From positions 22,796,450 through 22,860,449 of the forward strand of contig OX243820.1 of assembly GCA_945859605.1 (NCBI GenBank): a stretch of 64,000 bases of DNA. The letters run 5' to 3'. Made by a program: the position numbers and the translations under genes. This stretch comes from Lumbricus rubellus. Its lineage: Eukaryota > Annelida > Clitellata > Crassiclitellata > Lumbricidae. This document shows positions 13,448-25,500 of the stretch, piece after piece. Numbering within the stretch: position 1 is the first letter of the stretch; the number at the start of each line of letters is the position of its first letter. Under the pieces are notes generated by a model. It worked only from the letters and a program-made list of their open reading frames with translations, was not told the DNA's origin and ran no database searches.

Positions 13448-13916
13448 AGGAATCTTTAAAATTTGGGCTCTTAAAATGCACATAATTGCACCAGTGTTCA
13501 GTGGGATGGTTGACTTTGTTCTATCTGGTGGTTTAAATGTTTCTCTAAATTAAATTTTTGCTCAATAGGGATAGATTTTTAAAACTGCACATATCAGACA
13601 GTTTTTCTTTAAATTGTTTTGCCCAACTTGTTCATCTTGAAAACTAAAAATTGCATTTTCGGAGTTTTGTATAAAATTGTTACTTTTCTTTAACTTTGGT
13701 AACATAAGCTGGTTTTCTGTATGAATTTTTGCCATATTTTTAAAAATACTTTTGTGCATTACCTTGTTGTATAAGTGAATTTTTTTTATAAATTGGTGCA
13801 AGTTATAAAGTTTCCGAAGTTTTTGTAATCATGTTTAAGAACTTATGGTTGGATATGTTTCATGTGTTATGTTAAGGTTCAACTATATCTGCCCATTCAA
13901 ACTGGTGCAGATGTAG

Positions 13917-13922
13917 AATAAA
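13917..13922 (+). terminator. Candidate POT1 poly(A) signal
   Basis: AATAAA about 470 bp after the POT1 stop codon, a plausible cleavage/polyadenylation signal. Only the hexamer is seen. Confidence 0.45.
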
Positions 13923-14856
13923 TTTCAGTAACTATATCAAAGTGTGCTTTACTGAATTGTTAGTACTCAATTTAAGCACTGTATCTAAATGTGCTCATTA
14001 AGATATTGCTCAAAAGAAGAATTGAAGGGAAGAAAGCCCCAGGAAGACTCAGAAATATTTGACTAAATCTGGAAGATGGATAAAAGGAGATAGGATGTAA
14101 GAAAATGACACAAAAGGGGAAGAATGGCATAAAATTTAACTCTTAGACTTAACTAAACTACCTAAGGCCAGAACACTGAAGAAAGAGAATCAAGCTGTGC
14201 GTTTTACCAAAACCATAGCATCCAGTTTCATCACCCAATTCTACCTCTGAACTTCATAAACAATATAATGAATACTCAACGTCAAAACTGAATCCAATCC
14301 ACCATTGCCACATCAGTCGAGTTCTAAATTCAGTTCTTGAGTGACATGCATGTAACTTAAAATCAAATATCCTCCAAGCTGTGCAGAATGCGCTCGCCTG
14401 TACAGTTGCCATAATCCTAATAAACCATAAACATGATAAAATACCCCCCCAAATACAGCGCTGGGGCAACACCGAGAAATATGCCTATTAAGCGGAAATA
14501 CAGTGATCATTTAACAAAGATGCTAAGTACTTTAAGTCATCAAATGTAATGTAACCCAATGAATTATAAATAAATATAGCGCCGATAATATCATCATCAC
14601 TTACAAAGACGTCAATGCTCGCTTCAAGTTGAATTTTTTTAAACACAGCGTAAACTTATAATTCAAATGCAGAAGTCAAGAAAACTTCAACAGAGCGAAG
14701 AAGACAAGAAGTCTAGCAACCTTGGGAAAGCAAGTTGAAAGAGATCAGACTAAAGTTCAAACAGTGATCGATAGAAAGATAAAATAGAGAAAAACAGTTA
14801 CACAAACCGAACTAGTACAAGAGAAGAAGAAAATGCAAAAGCAGAAGCATTCGTCT
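13923..14856. other. POT1-IARS1 intergenic region, proximal part
   Basis: A-rich sequence with no supported gene. It holds only stop-ridden short ORFs and no clear repeat structure before the hAT element. Confidence 0.4.
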
Positions 14857-15287
14857 CAGTGCCGGATTAACTTTTTGGAGGCCTGGCGCAAACAATGCAA
14901 CAAAACTAAAGTAGGCCCTCTATCCAATCAAATTATCAAAAAATGGGGAAAAAATTAATTATATAGAAAAACATACTTTAATAATTTATGAACACAAAAT
15001 GAAGCTGTGATAGGATCATAGGAGATTTTTTAATTTTACTTGTTACAGTTCAACTGTTCAAAAATGTTCGTAGAGTTTAAAAGTCTTTCCTTCACGCTTT
15101 TAAAGTAGAGAAAGAATCAATGATATCTTGAAAGTCAAGATCTGTCAAGATTTCCGACTCAATGTTCAAAAGAGTTAAATTTTCCAATCGGATAATCGAA
15201 TTTCTCAATGGTTTTTTTTTAAATTTTTACCCCCGAAAGAAGGCCTGGCGCAAGTGCGCCAGTTGCGCCATGGTTAATTTGGCACTG
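14857..15287. mobile_element. Non-autonomous hAT-type element, 431 bp, 8-bp TSD
   Basis: Ends are CAGTGCCGGATTAAC and (reverse complement) CAGTGCCAAATTAAC, typical hAT termini, with GGCCTGGCGCAA repeated just inside both ends. It is flanked by perfect 8-bp direct repeats ATTCGTCT (14849-14856 and 15288-15295). It contains no transposase ORF, so it would have depended on a transposase supplied in trans. Confidence 0.88.
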
Positions 15288-15556
15288 ATTCGTCTGATTG
15301 ATATTATGATCTGAATCCCAAAACTTAAGCATCAGTTCTGTACTCGACATGGTGATTCACAAGAGATGCAAACCAGTATGCTACATTGGATATGTCGCAT
15401 ATTCATAGAAACTCAAACAAACCTCTAATTGCTTCCATGTGAGTTGGCCAACTGGATCATCTTCGTCGCTCCTGCCGTCCGGAATTGCGATCATCCTTCG
15501 AGTAAATGGTCGAATTGCTGACGGGAAACAAAATCCCGGGCAACAGCCAGCGTGCC

Positions 15557-15835
15557 ATGTCAGATGTCAGAGTAGCGTGCAATGCCAGTATCGTCGGTGC
15601 CAGACCTAATAGATACTTAGCGGTGCAAGGTACTAACGGTCACAACAAAACTACTAGAGTTCTATCGCCTGTGAAACTAGTAGTGACGATGCCACAACTA
15701 ACTAACAGAGATAGCTCTGTCAGCTAGTAGTGGCATTGTCAGTATTAGTTTCACAGGGGATAAAACTCTAGTAGTTTTGTTGGGACCACTAGGACCAAGC
15801 ACCGTAAGTATCTATATGTCAGATGTCAGAGTAGC
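15557..15835. mobile_element. Imperfect fold-back (MITE-like) element
   Basis: Arms of about 85 bp, roughly 15608-15694 and 15729-15816, are imperfect reverse complements (for example caacaaaactactagagtt against aactctagtagttttgttg with small gaps). The palindrome is flanked by a 21-bp direct repeat (15557-15577 and 15815-15835) beginning ATGTCAGATGTCAG. A diverged third relative of the arm lies at about 15890-15975. Confidence 0.65.
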
Positions 15836-16004
15836 GGTGCATGTCAGTGTCACAGCTAATAATAATTCTTATTGTCACTTAAAAATACAATGTCCTAACA
15901 GTACTAAAAACTACCAGAGTCCTATATAGCCTATCGCCTATAGATGAAATTAATACTGACGACGCCATGTACTAGCTGGCGCCTAGTGTCAGGGAGACGG
16001 TGCC

Positions 16005-16560
16005 AGAGCCGACAGAGCTGACAGACGGCCAGGACGGACGGTGCCAAAACAGCCGGACAAGTCTGACCACCAGGACGGACGGTGCCAAAACTGCCGGACA
16101 AGTCTCTGGTCTCTGTAATTTAACAACAAGCTCACCTTCTATAACTTCCATGCATTTAAGTAGTGCCTTAAAAGAGCTCTGTAGGTCGATAAAACAAATA
16201 TTGTATGGAATGCAATGTCTAGGTAAAAAATTGCTGAATTATTTTTGCATACTTCCTAGTATCCTAGTGACTAACATTGGCAAACTATTTTCACACTGAA
16301 ATGATGAGAAACTCTGAACAACCGAATAATCATTTTAAAAACTGTACAACATTACAGAAACCAATGACAAGAAGATGAATAATACTCGGTGTCAGTGCTA
16401 AAAGTGTACAAAAAGAAGTGCCTGGCATGGACGCCCCTTACCCTGCCAAAAGAAGTGCCAGGACGCCACATGCATTTTCAGGTGTGCTGGCCAAAGAAGT
16501 GGCAGGACGGCATAGAGATTTGAAAATAAGTGCCAGGACTCCATCCATGACCGTCCTGCC
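16005..16560 (+). repeat. Degenerate tandem repeats, GTGCCAGGACGG-type
   Basis: Two units of about 50 bp around 16025-16110 share CCAGGACGGACGGTGCCAAA and GCCGGACAAGTCT. Around 16410-16560 AAGAAGTGCCAGGACGCC-like words recur four times at irregular spacing. Non-coding. Confidence 0.55.
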
Positions 16561-18060
16561 ACACTTTAAGCCCTGCTCGGTGTAATGCATTGGCTGTGTT
16601 TAGAGAGGGGCACGTCTCCACTCTCCACGACTACTGCTTAGATCTATTAAACAGCTTGGTTTTTGTAACTTACAGCTGTTACTATAGTTGTCGCTCGTCA
16701 TTCCAGCCATGAGAAGTGCCACAGATCTGTCGACGGATGTTGAAGGATCTTGCGACAAAGCGATATCAACAAGGTTCTAATATACAGCATTTCTCAACCT
16801 TTAGTGCGACAACCCTTACCAAGTAACATTTCCAAAGTTGTGACGACTCCAACAACAAAATTGAATGAGTTATCTCCCCCTCTTCACTCATTTTTGTTAC
16901 CATTGTGAATTTGTCCATTCTTATGCATTTTCACTTCATAATTCTAAAACTGTTTTTTGGCAATTGTGTGAGGTTCCCAGCTGTTGCGATTCTGAGATCT
17001 ACCTATTCGGTTGCTAGTTTATTCAGCTTGTGAAAACTCAATTACTGTCACGTTTTGCTGTCAGAACTCCATCCTTCTTGGCGTCATCAGCTTTGTTCTT
17101 ATAAGTACTGACCGACTTACTTTTGAGGAAACAGCTATCGATCGCCGCGTATGTCAGATCTCGAGCGCTCTATTCTGCCCAGATCTGTGGCGGCCATAGT
17201 GTTTATTCTTGCTGCATTTCAGCTACCGAACCGTCGTTAACATCTACCTAAAAAGTTATAAAAATTGAAAATCAACATAAACGAAAACATTAAAATTTTA
17301 AAACCTACATTCGTCAAATGTAAAATCAATCTATAGAAACGAACAAAGAATTCTAAATGGCCATTTTTTTAAAGTCAACTCAACATTTTGAAAAAAAATG
17401 CAAACAAAATTATTTTGGTACTACAGATTTGTTGAATCTCATTCTCATCGAAAATATACAGGCAGGCTACTTCCAAATTTGCATAGGCAAATTTAATAAA
17501 ATTTAATATTAGCCTAAATTTCGAGAGTTGGTCAACTCTAAATCGCAAATTTCGATTAAATAATCGTTGTTTGTAATAATTGTTATTATTTTGGTTTACC
17601 TGACACCATATTTGACGAAGATTCGATTGCAACGAAAGTTGATGCAGCAGATTTTCCTCAGAACTTCGATGAATAACAACACATTTTTGTAGATTTTCCG
17701 AAAATGTCGAATATGCGCCTGCGTTCTCCGAGATCTGGTCGCCATGACGACAAATTAATGTGTAAAATTACTATCACAATAAGAGGATGACGCAATCATG
17801 ACGTCATTTTTTCTGCTGGAGAAGTTCCAACTGCAGTATAATTTTTCTGTTCATTCTCTAGGTATTTATATAGCGCCCCATTTCGAAACCATTTAGGAGC
17901 GCTCCCAGTCTTCCAGTCTAAGCAGACACGAAAAAGAAAACAGACACCGTAACTTAATTTTGTGGTATGTATATTATAGACCTCCGTATACAGGAAAATC
18001 TGCCTATCCAGGATTTTGCTTTCTTCTTCTTCTTCTTTCTCTCTTCCGTCAGTCATGCGA
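16561..18060. other. Intergenic, no gene seen
   Basis: About 1.5 kb with only short ORFs. A reverse-oriented LINE 3'-tail signature (ATTTATATAGCGCCCC ... GGAGCGCTCCC) is visible at about 17866-17925. Confidence 0.4.
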
Positions 18061-18097
18061 CGACGATGAGGCTTTCACATGACTTCTCCAGACTTGT

Positions 18098-18690
18098 CTA
18101 TTTCTGATGAGATCCTTTGCTCTTAATTGGTATACCGATATCCATCGTCTTCAGATCCTCTCTGACATTGTCCATCCATGTCTTTGGTTGTCTTCCTCTG
18201 CTTCTCTCTCCTTCTATATGCCCGTGCAGGGCCGCGAGTGGTAGTCTTTTTCCCTCCATGCGCTCCACATGACCGAACCATCTGAGCCGTCTTTTCCTGA
18301 TTTTTTCCACTACCGTTTCTTCTGCGCCCAGCTCCTCTCTTGTCTTCTCGTTCCTGATTCTCTCTCTCTTGCTCCTGCCCTTGATTCTCCTCAGCCAACC
18401 CATTTCAGCCACCAGCAATCTTCTCTCGTCTTCTCTACGCAGACACCAGCACTCTGAACCATACAGCAGTACTGGTACCACTAAGGTTCCATAGAGTTTC
18501 ATCTTGGTTGTGATTGAGATGCTCTTTGTCCTCCACATTTTGCCAAGTGTACCAAATACCGCACATGCTAGGCCGATCCTTCTCTTGATGTCCTCCGTAC
18601 ATTTTTCATCCTCTGTTATTAGCCCTCCTAAGTATACAATTTTGCTTTGGGAGGTGTTTACTCGATCTTGTGCAAGCCAGTCGACAAACC
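18098..18690 (-). mobile_element. Non-LTR retrotransposon fragment (reverse transcriptase C-terminal part)
   Basis: The open frame reads like the post-catalytic end of a LINE ORF2: KIVYLGGLI, VVPVLLYGSECW, then RLRWFGHVERM and RGRQPKTW. The YxDD catalytic box and everything upstream are missing. It is a 5'-truncated relic, not a host gene. The frame extends to 18811 only through unrelated repeat sequence. Confidence 0.8.
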
Positions 18691-18719
18691 ACCGAATCAA
18701 ATGAAGAATTAGAGAAGCG

Positions 18720-18880
18720 TCGTGAGATGGCCTTGTGTCAAACCGCCCCGTGGGAACCCTGAGCAAGTCATCCACTTGCAGTTGCTCATGCGCATCGACA
18801 TGAAACTCCAACTCAGTGTCCGCGCTGTAGTCTGGAGCGCCTCTGAAATGTGATCGAATTATAGGAGGGCGCTACATCAG
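18720..18880 (+). mobile_element. LINE 3'-tail fragment
   Basis: Contains CAGTGTCCGCGCTGTAGT and GGAGCGCCTCTGA, shared with 54530-54660 and with the tails of the LINE ends at 7441 and 23940. Confidence 0.55.
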
Positions 18881-18898
18881 ATGCTCGGAGCTTACAAG

Positions 18899-19854
18899 CA
18901 AAGATATTAGAGTCGTACCACAGTATAGATAACAAACAGTACGTCGACTTCCGGCCTATGCTGTAAATCAGAATGTGTAAGTGATTTTGAAAGTGACGCC
19001 ATTTTCTTTAAGCTATTGTTCATAGACATATTACATTTACTTAGTCTGCCTATTCAATTTCCGGTATTCAGGCCGCTCGAGAAATTCAACATGAACCCGA
19101 TGGTTTACTATGGCAAACCTTTTTTGATAGAATATTGTACGTAAATACCCTCCTAAACTACAGTAAAAATGCTAATAAATTTCAACATGGGGAAATATGT
19201 TTAAATAATTAATTATTGTGATGCAAATTATGGCTGTGCGTATAGAGTTTCGCTTAGTCATCGCCTATGGCCCTATGCATTACGCATTATGGGCGTGGCC
19301 TTAAGTGCGGGGTAGTTATCAACCACACACATTATTGCATAAAATTTTATTTTTTTGTCTCCAAGATCGACATTAATTTTACATAGTTCAAATAATTATA
19401 ATAAATATATTAATTGATATTTAAGTTTTTATTCGATATTTTCACTGTTTCCAGCAGATAAATTGTATTTCCGCCAGTCCTTAATAATTTTATGTAAACT
19501 CGTTAGGCCTAGTAAAACTGTTGGTCGGCTGCTCAAAAATAAATTTCAAAAATTAAATATTTCCCCATATCGCATTTTGTTAGCCCTTCTATCGCATATT
19601 CTTTGGTCCACTTTAAAACTTTTCATGCAAAAATTTGCGTGCCATAGTAATTTAAACCAGCAAGTTTAAGATTTAATTGACCGGACTAGCCATAGACATC
19701 ATCACTATAATATTATCATATTACTAATAACTGTAAGATGTCTATGGTGTAGCTTATTCAAAATGGCGTGACCAATAAAAAGTGCTTAACAGGAAGTAAT
19801 ATAAGTCGACGTACTGTTTGTTATCTATACTGTGGTCGTACTCTAATATCTTTG
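18899..19854. repeat. Older palindrome split by the 916-bp element
   Basis: CAAAGATATTAGAGT (18899-18913) and its exact reverse complement (19840-19854) lie on either side of the 916-bp transposon. Removing the transposon and one TSD leaves 15-bp arms around a 3-nt centre (CGT). This relic is itself bracketed by 7-bp direct repeats TTACAAG (18892-18898 and 19855-19861). Confidence 0.8.
18919..19834. mobile_element. 916-bp TIR transposon, copy 1 (7-bp TSD)
   Basis: Terminal inverted repeats of about 32 bp start CACAGTATAGATAACAAACA. The flanking TSD is GTCGTAC (18912-18918 and 19835-19841). An apparently identical copy lies at 44567-45482. The longest internal ORF (68 codons, 19463-19669) has no recognisable domain, so the element looks non-autonomous. 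A 7-bp TSD is unusual; P-like or Dada-like superfamilies are possible, but I cannot assign it. Confidence 0.9.
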
Positions 19855-20428
19855 TTACAAGTACCGGCACGGCAAAAAGTATTGCGTCAGAGAGATCATT
19901 GAATGATCGGTAATCACCGGAGTAGTTTTCACGTAGCGAAACGTGGTGCTTGGATTGCATCAGAAGTGAGTTTATTTCTGTATATTGCACAGTTTTGGCC
20001 TTAATTGTAGCAAAACAAATCAAATATTTCTGTCAGGGTATGTTGGATAAATACATCGATGCTGATGACTTTAACAGTTTAGTTGCCAGATCAACGTGAC
20101 GAATATCACACCGGCGTGTCGTGGAATTGGCCATGCTGACTAAATAATTATTATTGCTTTGTGATCGACTTGTTTGCTGTTCGATCTTCCTTTTATTCGT
20201 GCAGTTCATTTAAGAAAAGTCTCAGGTGGTTTCCGATATTCAACGAGTCTATTTTCACTCGTTAAATTTTTAATAAGGACATCTAAATCTCCAAATGGCA
20301 ATGCCGTATGTCCGGTAGACTGGGGCACTGAGGTGTTTAGGCTTACATTTTGTCAGTTTTTCCCTTACCAGGAGGATTGGAGTTTCAACACCTCATGTAT
20401 GTCAATTTTAAACTCCACATGTCGGTTT

Positions 20429-21841
20429 GGTAAACACGCACACTGAGTACCCGTACTCCAAACAATATGGCTGCCAACGAATGCCGTAAAATTAGAACGC
20501 GACCGATCGACGACATCGCAACATGCATCTCAACATGCAAAGCGTGAGGGTCGGTTAGGGCTCAGGTTAGGCGCCGTGAGGGTCGGTTAGGGTTAGTTTT
20601 AGGGTTAGTGCAGTCATTCTGCTGAAATTGAAGCTGGGTCATTGTGACTGAAGTCTCGGTAAATTGTAAACAATATGGCCACCGTAGATACGTGCGGAAT
20701 AGAGCGGCCTCGCATACGGCGATCCACTGAAATGTAGTATATACTACTGGAACGCTGATAGCCTATGAAAGTTCGGATTATCGCTCACTAAGGGAAAGAC
20801 AATGTTTCATTAGAGCAAATCCCAGAACTCTCTGAGGCAAATCCCAGAATTCTCTGGGGAAACTCCCAGAATTCCTAGCGGCAAACCATAGTAAAAGATA
20901 GGCGTCACAACACTTCGCTTTAAAACACAAATTTCTCAGCAATGATACACAATTGTTCAAAACCAGCTTAGGGTTTTTGAGTTGAATGACATACAAAACA
21001 ATCAACTTAACTGTATTTAGCGGCCACTGACCAGATTTCTTGAAAATTACATTCAAAGTTGACGAATTTAACATGGGTTTAGATAGGAACAAGCACACGC
21101 TGCCCTTAGTGTAAGTCGCGACTGATTCGCCGTAGGCCATGGACCACTATACGAAGCGTTATCAATCCAGCTAACATAATACATATCAATGCGGCGATCG
21201 ATAGCCCAATATTTCCGCGACCTGCGGCGATCTATAGGCCAATGTTTTTGCGAAAGTAAGTAAGTAAAATACCATGAAAAGTTGAATTTCCGAAAATATG
21301 AATACGCTTAAATAAGCTAAATAACACAACCAAATCGATTCACCTGAACGAGATAACCGCCAGATCTCGCGGTATAAACTACCTTGCGCCGCTAAATAAT
21401 TATGGCTGACAACGAATGCAATAAAATTACAGCGCCACCTATCGACGATATCGAAGCGTTAGGGTTAGTTTTAGGGTTAGTGCAGTCATTCTCCTGAAAT
21501 TTCAGCAGAAAGACTGCACTAACCCTAAAACTAACCCTAACCGACCCTCACGGCGCCTAACCTGAGCCCTAACCGACCCTCACGCTTTGCATGTTGGGAT
21601 GCTTGTTGCGATATCGTCGATAGGTGGCGCTGTAATTTTATTGCATTCGTTGGCAGCCATGGCCGCTCTAATGCGCACGTATCTACTGCGGCCATACTGT
21701 TTACGATCTACCGAGATTTCAGTCACAATAGCCTGAAGCTGAATTGATGAATAATGTCGTCTATAGGTCGCGCTCTAATTTTATCGCATTCCTTGGCAGC
21801 CATATTGTTTGGAGTACGGGCACTCAGTGTGCGTGTTTACC
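20429..21841. mobile_element. Family-A MITE split by a family-B element
   Basis: The outer ends are the family-A termini (GGTAAACACGCACACTGAGT and its complement). The A halves are 20429-20636 and 21742-21841. Together they make 308 bp, exactly the length of the intact copy at 46231-46538, so the interruption is a clean insertion. Confidence 0.85.
20637..21733. mobile_element. Family-B element, 1097 bp, 8-bp TSD, inside family A
   Basis: The termini GGTCATTGTGACTGAAGTCT and (complement) GGCTATTGTGACTGAAATCT form long imperfect TIRs continuing to AATATGGCC/CAGTATGGCC. The TSD is TGAAGCTG (20629-20636 and 21734-21741). It contains GTTAGGGTTAGTTTTAGGG and an opposed copy (about 21459-21540) that would fold back. 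The interior ORF of 120 codons on the minus strand is not recognised. Confidence 0.82.
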
Positions 21842-22585
21842 GGTTTATCTACTTCAATGCTAACACTGACAGGAAGACACTCATGCAATCTAACTATTCA
21901 TTCAACTAAAAGCAGTTTTGAATTTCTTGCCACTTCTCGTTGTTTCTGCTCACTGTTGGGCTTACTGAACATTGTTTACTCTGAAAGCTACCATTGCGTG
22001 TGTTGTTTACAAGGTGGTAATTGTACTATTAAAGACTATAAAGATTAATTTCTTTCTTACTTGCTCCAACAGAGACTGGAAGTAATTTCTTACTGTCATG
22101 CTTTGTTGGACTTCTACTACTGTGCTTTTTAATTAAACTTGAACAACTGCAACTGCTGTATCTGTTTGGAACAATCCTCTGTAACTCATCTCATCTACTT
22201 GACCCATAACTACCCTTGCTATTCATGAGATTACAATTCATAACCTTTATACAATTTATGTAAATACTACTCTTATGTAAGGAATTAATTCTAGCAACAT
22301 GCAGTTTATGTGGTTGGAACACTGATTTGCAGATTGTGTTATTATTTGTTGATAGGAATGATTGTAGAACTTTTATTGCATCCGGATGTAAAATTGTAGA
22401 TGACATTGTACTATGATAAATGATGCAATAACTTTGTTGTTACAAGTGCTCAGTAACTTCTTGTGCAAGGCTCCACATGTAAGAGATGTAGTTATGTAGG
22501 GAAATATTTGGTTGTGTTTTAATGCAGGATCCATGCATTTACTGTGTTTTTAATTTAGTTTGTAGCACTTGTGCTATAAGCAAAG

Positions 22586-25500
22586 ATGACGCAACCTGTA
22601 CCTGAGACCATTGACTTCTCAAAAGAGGAAGAAAATACTCTGAAGCTCTGGAAAGAATTGAATGCATTTCAGACAAGTTTGCTACAATCGAAAAACAGAC
22701 CCCGGTGAGAATGTTATATTTCGACACATAGAAGACAAGATTTTATTTCTTTATACATTTATTAGTTTTCAATTTAATGCATTTTAGGAGCCAATGATTG
22801 TTTGCATAAATGTGTGTGTTTGTGGTTATGGATGTAATTGTATGTACATGCATGCATAAATAATTAAATATGGCATTTGTATGTAAGTATGGCCATTTAT
22901 ATAGTGCCTTAGCAAGAATCTCATGAAGGCGCTTATCATAGCTACCCAACAGATCTAAACAGATGCGATTTAAGAGTTATTTGGAAAATGTTTTCTGAGT
23001 TGCATTCGGTGCAATGTTGCGAATTGTCAATGGAAGACTGTTCCAGTATGAAGGGCCAATGCATAAGAACGCTCGGCAAACCCGCATCGATGCATGAGTG
23101 CGAGGAACCATCAGGTTCCTACTAGGGGCAGAGCGCAAAGATCAATGACCTGGCTGGCTGGAGACGGGAACACAGAGCTCCCTGATGTACTTTTTTGCCG
23201 CACTGACACTTGTTCCAGGATTATTATCTTGAATGCGAGCCTATCATGTTATTTTGTTGCGTTGCTGGTTTTAGATACCGGTTTTACGATGGTCCTCCGT
23301 TTGCCACTGGATTGCCACATTACGGTCACATCTTGGCTGGAACTGTGAAGGACATAGTTACACGATGGGCTCATCAGAGTGGATTTCATGTAGAAAGACG
23401 TTTTGGATGGGATTGTCATGGCTTGCCAGTGGTTGGTTGTCACGTTTAAAAAAAACTAAAGTAACGACTTATTCTGGACACTTTGTTGCCAATAACTGCT
23501 TTTTCAGTTTTCATGCTCAGCGCAGTGTGAATGCATTTACTTGACAATGGATGAGATTTGTGCATCTTACCAAATAGGGGTTTCATGTTCCATAAAGTTG
23601 CTAGCATAGCATGATGTGTTAGTTTTAGTGTATTACAATGTGTTAGTTGTGCCAGGTTATTGTGCTAAATACGGAAATGTAGGAGGAAGGTTTGATTTTA
23701 TCACATCAACCTCTCTGGCTATTTCCTGTTCAGTTGTGTCCATTTTTTATAAGACATTTTGTGCTTAGTATCTCTTAATTTTATTAACCCTTAGGTGATG
23801 CAAAGAATATTTATTACCTAAGTTGGAACTGAGCAATTGATTTTACTGCTTAGTAACTTCTAAAGTAAACACTGTTAAACTATCTCAGTCAGTTATTGAC
23901 CTTTAGACATTATATAAATGTTTTTTTAAAAGTTTTGCTATGGTCGGTCCGTCTTTCTGGAATAAGTTACCTATTAGTCTCCGTAATGAACTTCTTTGTC
24001 TTTCTTTGCCCCTTTTCCGCAAGCGTTTGAAAACCATTCTCTTTGATTATGGTTTGGTGTCAGGTCGGGAGCGCCTCTGAGGAGTTCTCTTGAAGTGGCG
24101 CTATATAAATGTTCGATTACAATTACAATTACAAATGTCATCTTTCTAGGCAGTTTATGCTCTCTTACCAAATATCTTCCACTTATATCAGTTCTTAATC
24201 ATGTTATCATGGCCTAGATGACGTAAGGTTTCAAAAATATGATTTTTATTGGTTATGAGATGTCATTATAAGATTTCATGGCTAGTACAATGTGGTAAAC
24301 ACTTGTCATGACCGCCTAGTGCATTCACGTGCATGCTCATTATTTTTGGGTTCCGAATGGTAGTGTCAATTTTCAGTCGTCTACCGAGTAACAGAAGGAC
24401 GTAAGTAAAAAAAATTCGAATGGAGATAATTGAGTTAGTAGTTTGACACTCTGTATCAAATCAGCTTTATTTTATAAGTACGTGTTTGGTTGGTGACTAG
24501 ACTTTAAAAACATGCAATTTTTAGCATACAACTTTTAATTTTAATGAAACACTCTTTAGCTGCAATATAAGTTCAGTGGCGGAGAATTGCTCCCCCCCAA
24601 TTCTCCTGGCCGGAGAATTGGGGAAGACGAAGGTGTGGCCAAAGGAAAGAAAAACAGTTGATGACTTTAAAAAAAATTTTTTAGTCCTCACGCTCAATTA
24701 TTGGGGGGGGGGGACGAATGCATGGGCCGTCCCCTCCCAACCACTACATTCAGGTAGGGACCGTCCCTCTGTCCCCCTAGGCCTCCGCCCATGTATAAGT
24801 CACTTACGCCCTTTTGATTGTATATCACGTCAGTATGGACAGAGACTTACGCCCTTCTATCGGCCATTCTTATCACTGTAGATACATCACTTACGCCCTT
24901 CTGTTTCTTCAGAAAATGTCTCATATGTACTTACGCCCTTTGATTACTGCATGTTACATAGGTATGCACATGTCACTTGCGCCCGTTTCTTAATCCACAT
25001 CATAATATAATACCGGAAGAGCAAAAAAAACAAAGAATATGAATTTTTTAGATTTCTGTCAGTTACGCCCTTCTGTTACTCGGTAGACGCAGTGTTCATG
25101 ATTGTTGGGGGAAAGGTAGCTGGTTACATTGTGTCGAAACCTAATCCACAATTAATTTTTAGGTCTTGGTAACTAGTGCAAAGTCAATTTCATGATGTAG
25201 AGTTGAAACATTGAAGCAAATCCTGTTCAAGAATTAGTTTAAGAGGTTGGATTGGAGACTTGGAGTGAAATGTGTTTGTAATTTTGTTTGGCAATGATAC
25301 CCAAAGAAGGAGCTTATTGATACTATCATCTGCCCAGCGTCGCTACAATGGCAAAACTGATGTTATGTAGATTTTTGCAATTCTATGTAAAATCTTTAGT
25401 GAACTTGCTGAACCTAAAATAAATTATATATTGATAGAACTGTGTTACAATACAATTCTTAAGTTTGGAATTTCTTAATTACATTTTAGGACATGTCTGA

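Noticed and set aside
19463..19669. 68-codon ORF identical to one at 45111-45317, as a duplicated gene
   Set aside because: Both copies are inside the identical 916-bp transposon. The peptide has no recognisable domain and the identity is explained by the element.
21441..21600. True interstitial telomere array
   Set aside because: Only two to four TTAGGG-like units are interrupted by other sequence, and the same block recurs in each MITE copy, so it belongs to the element.
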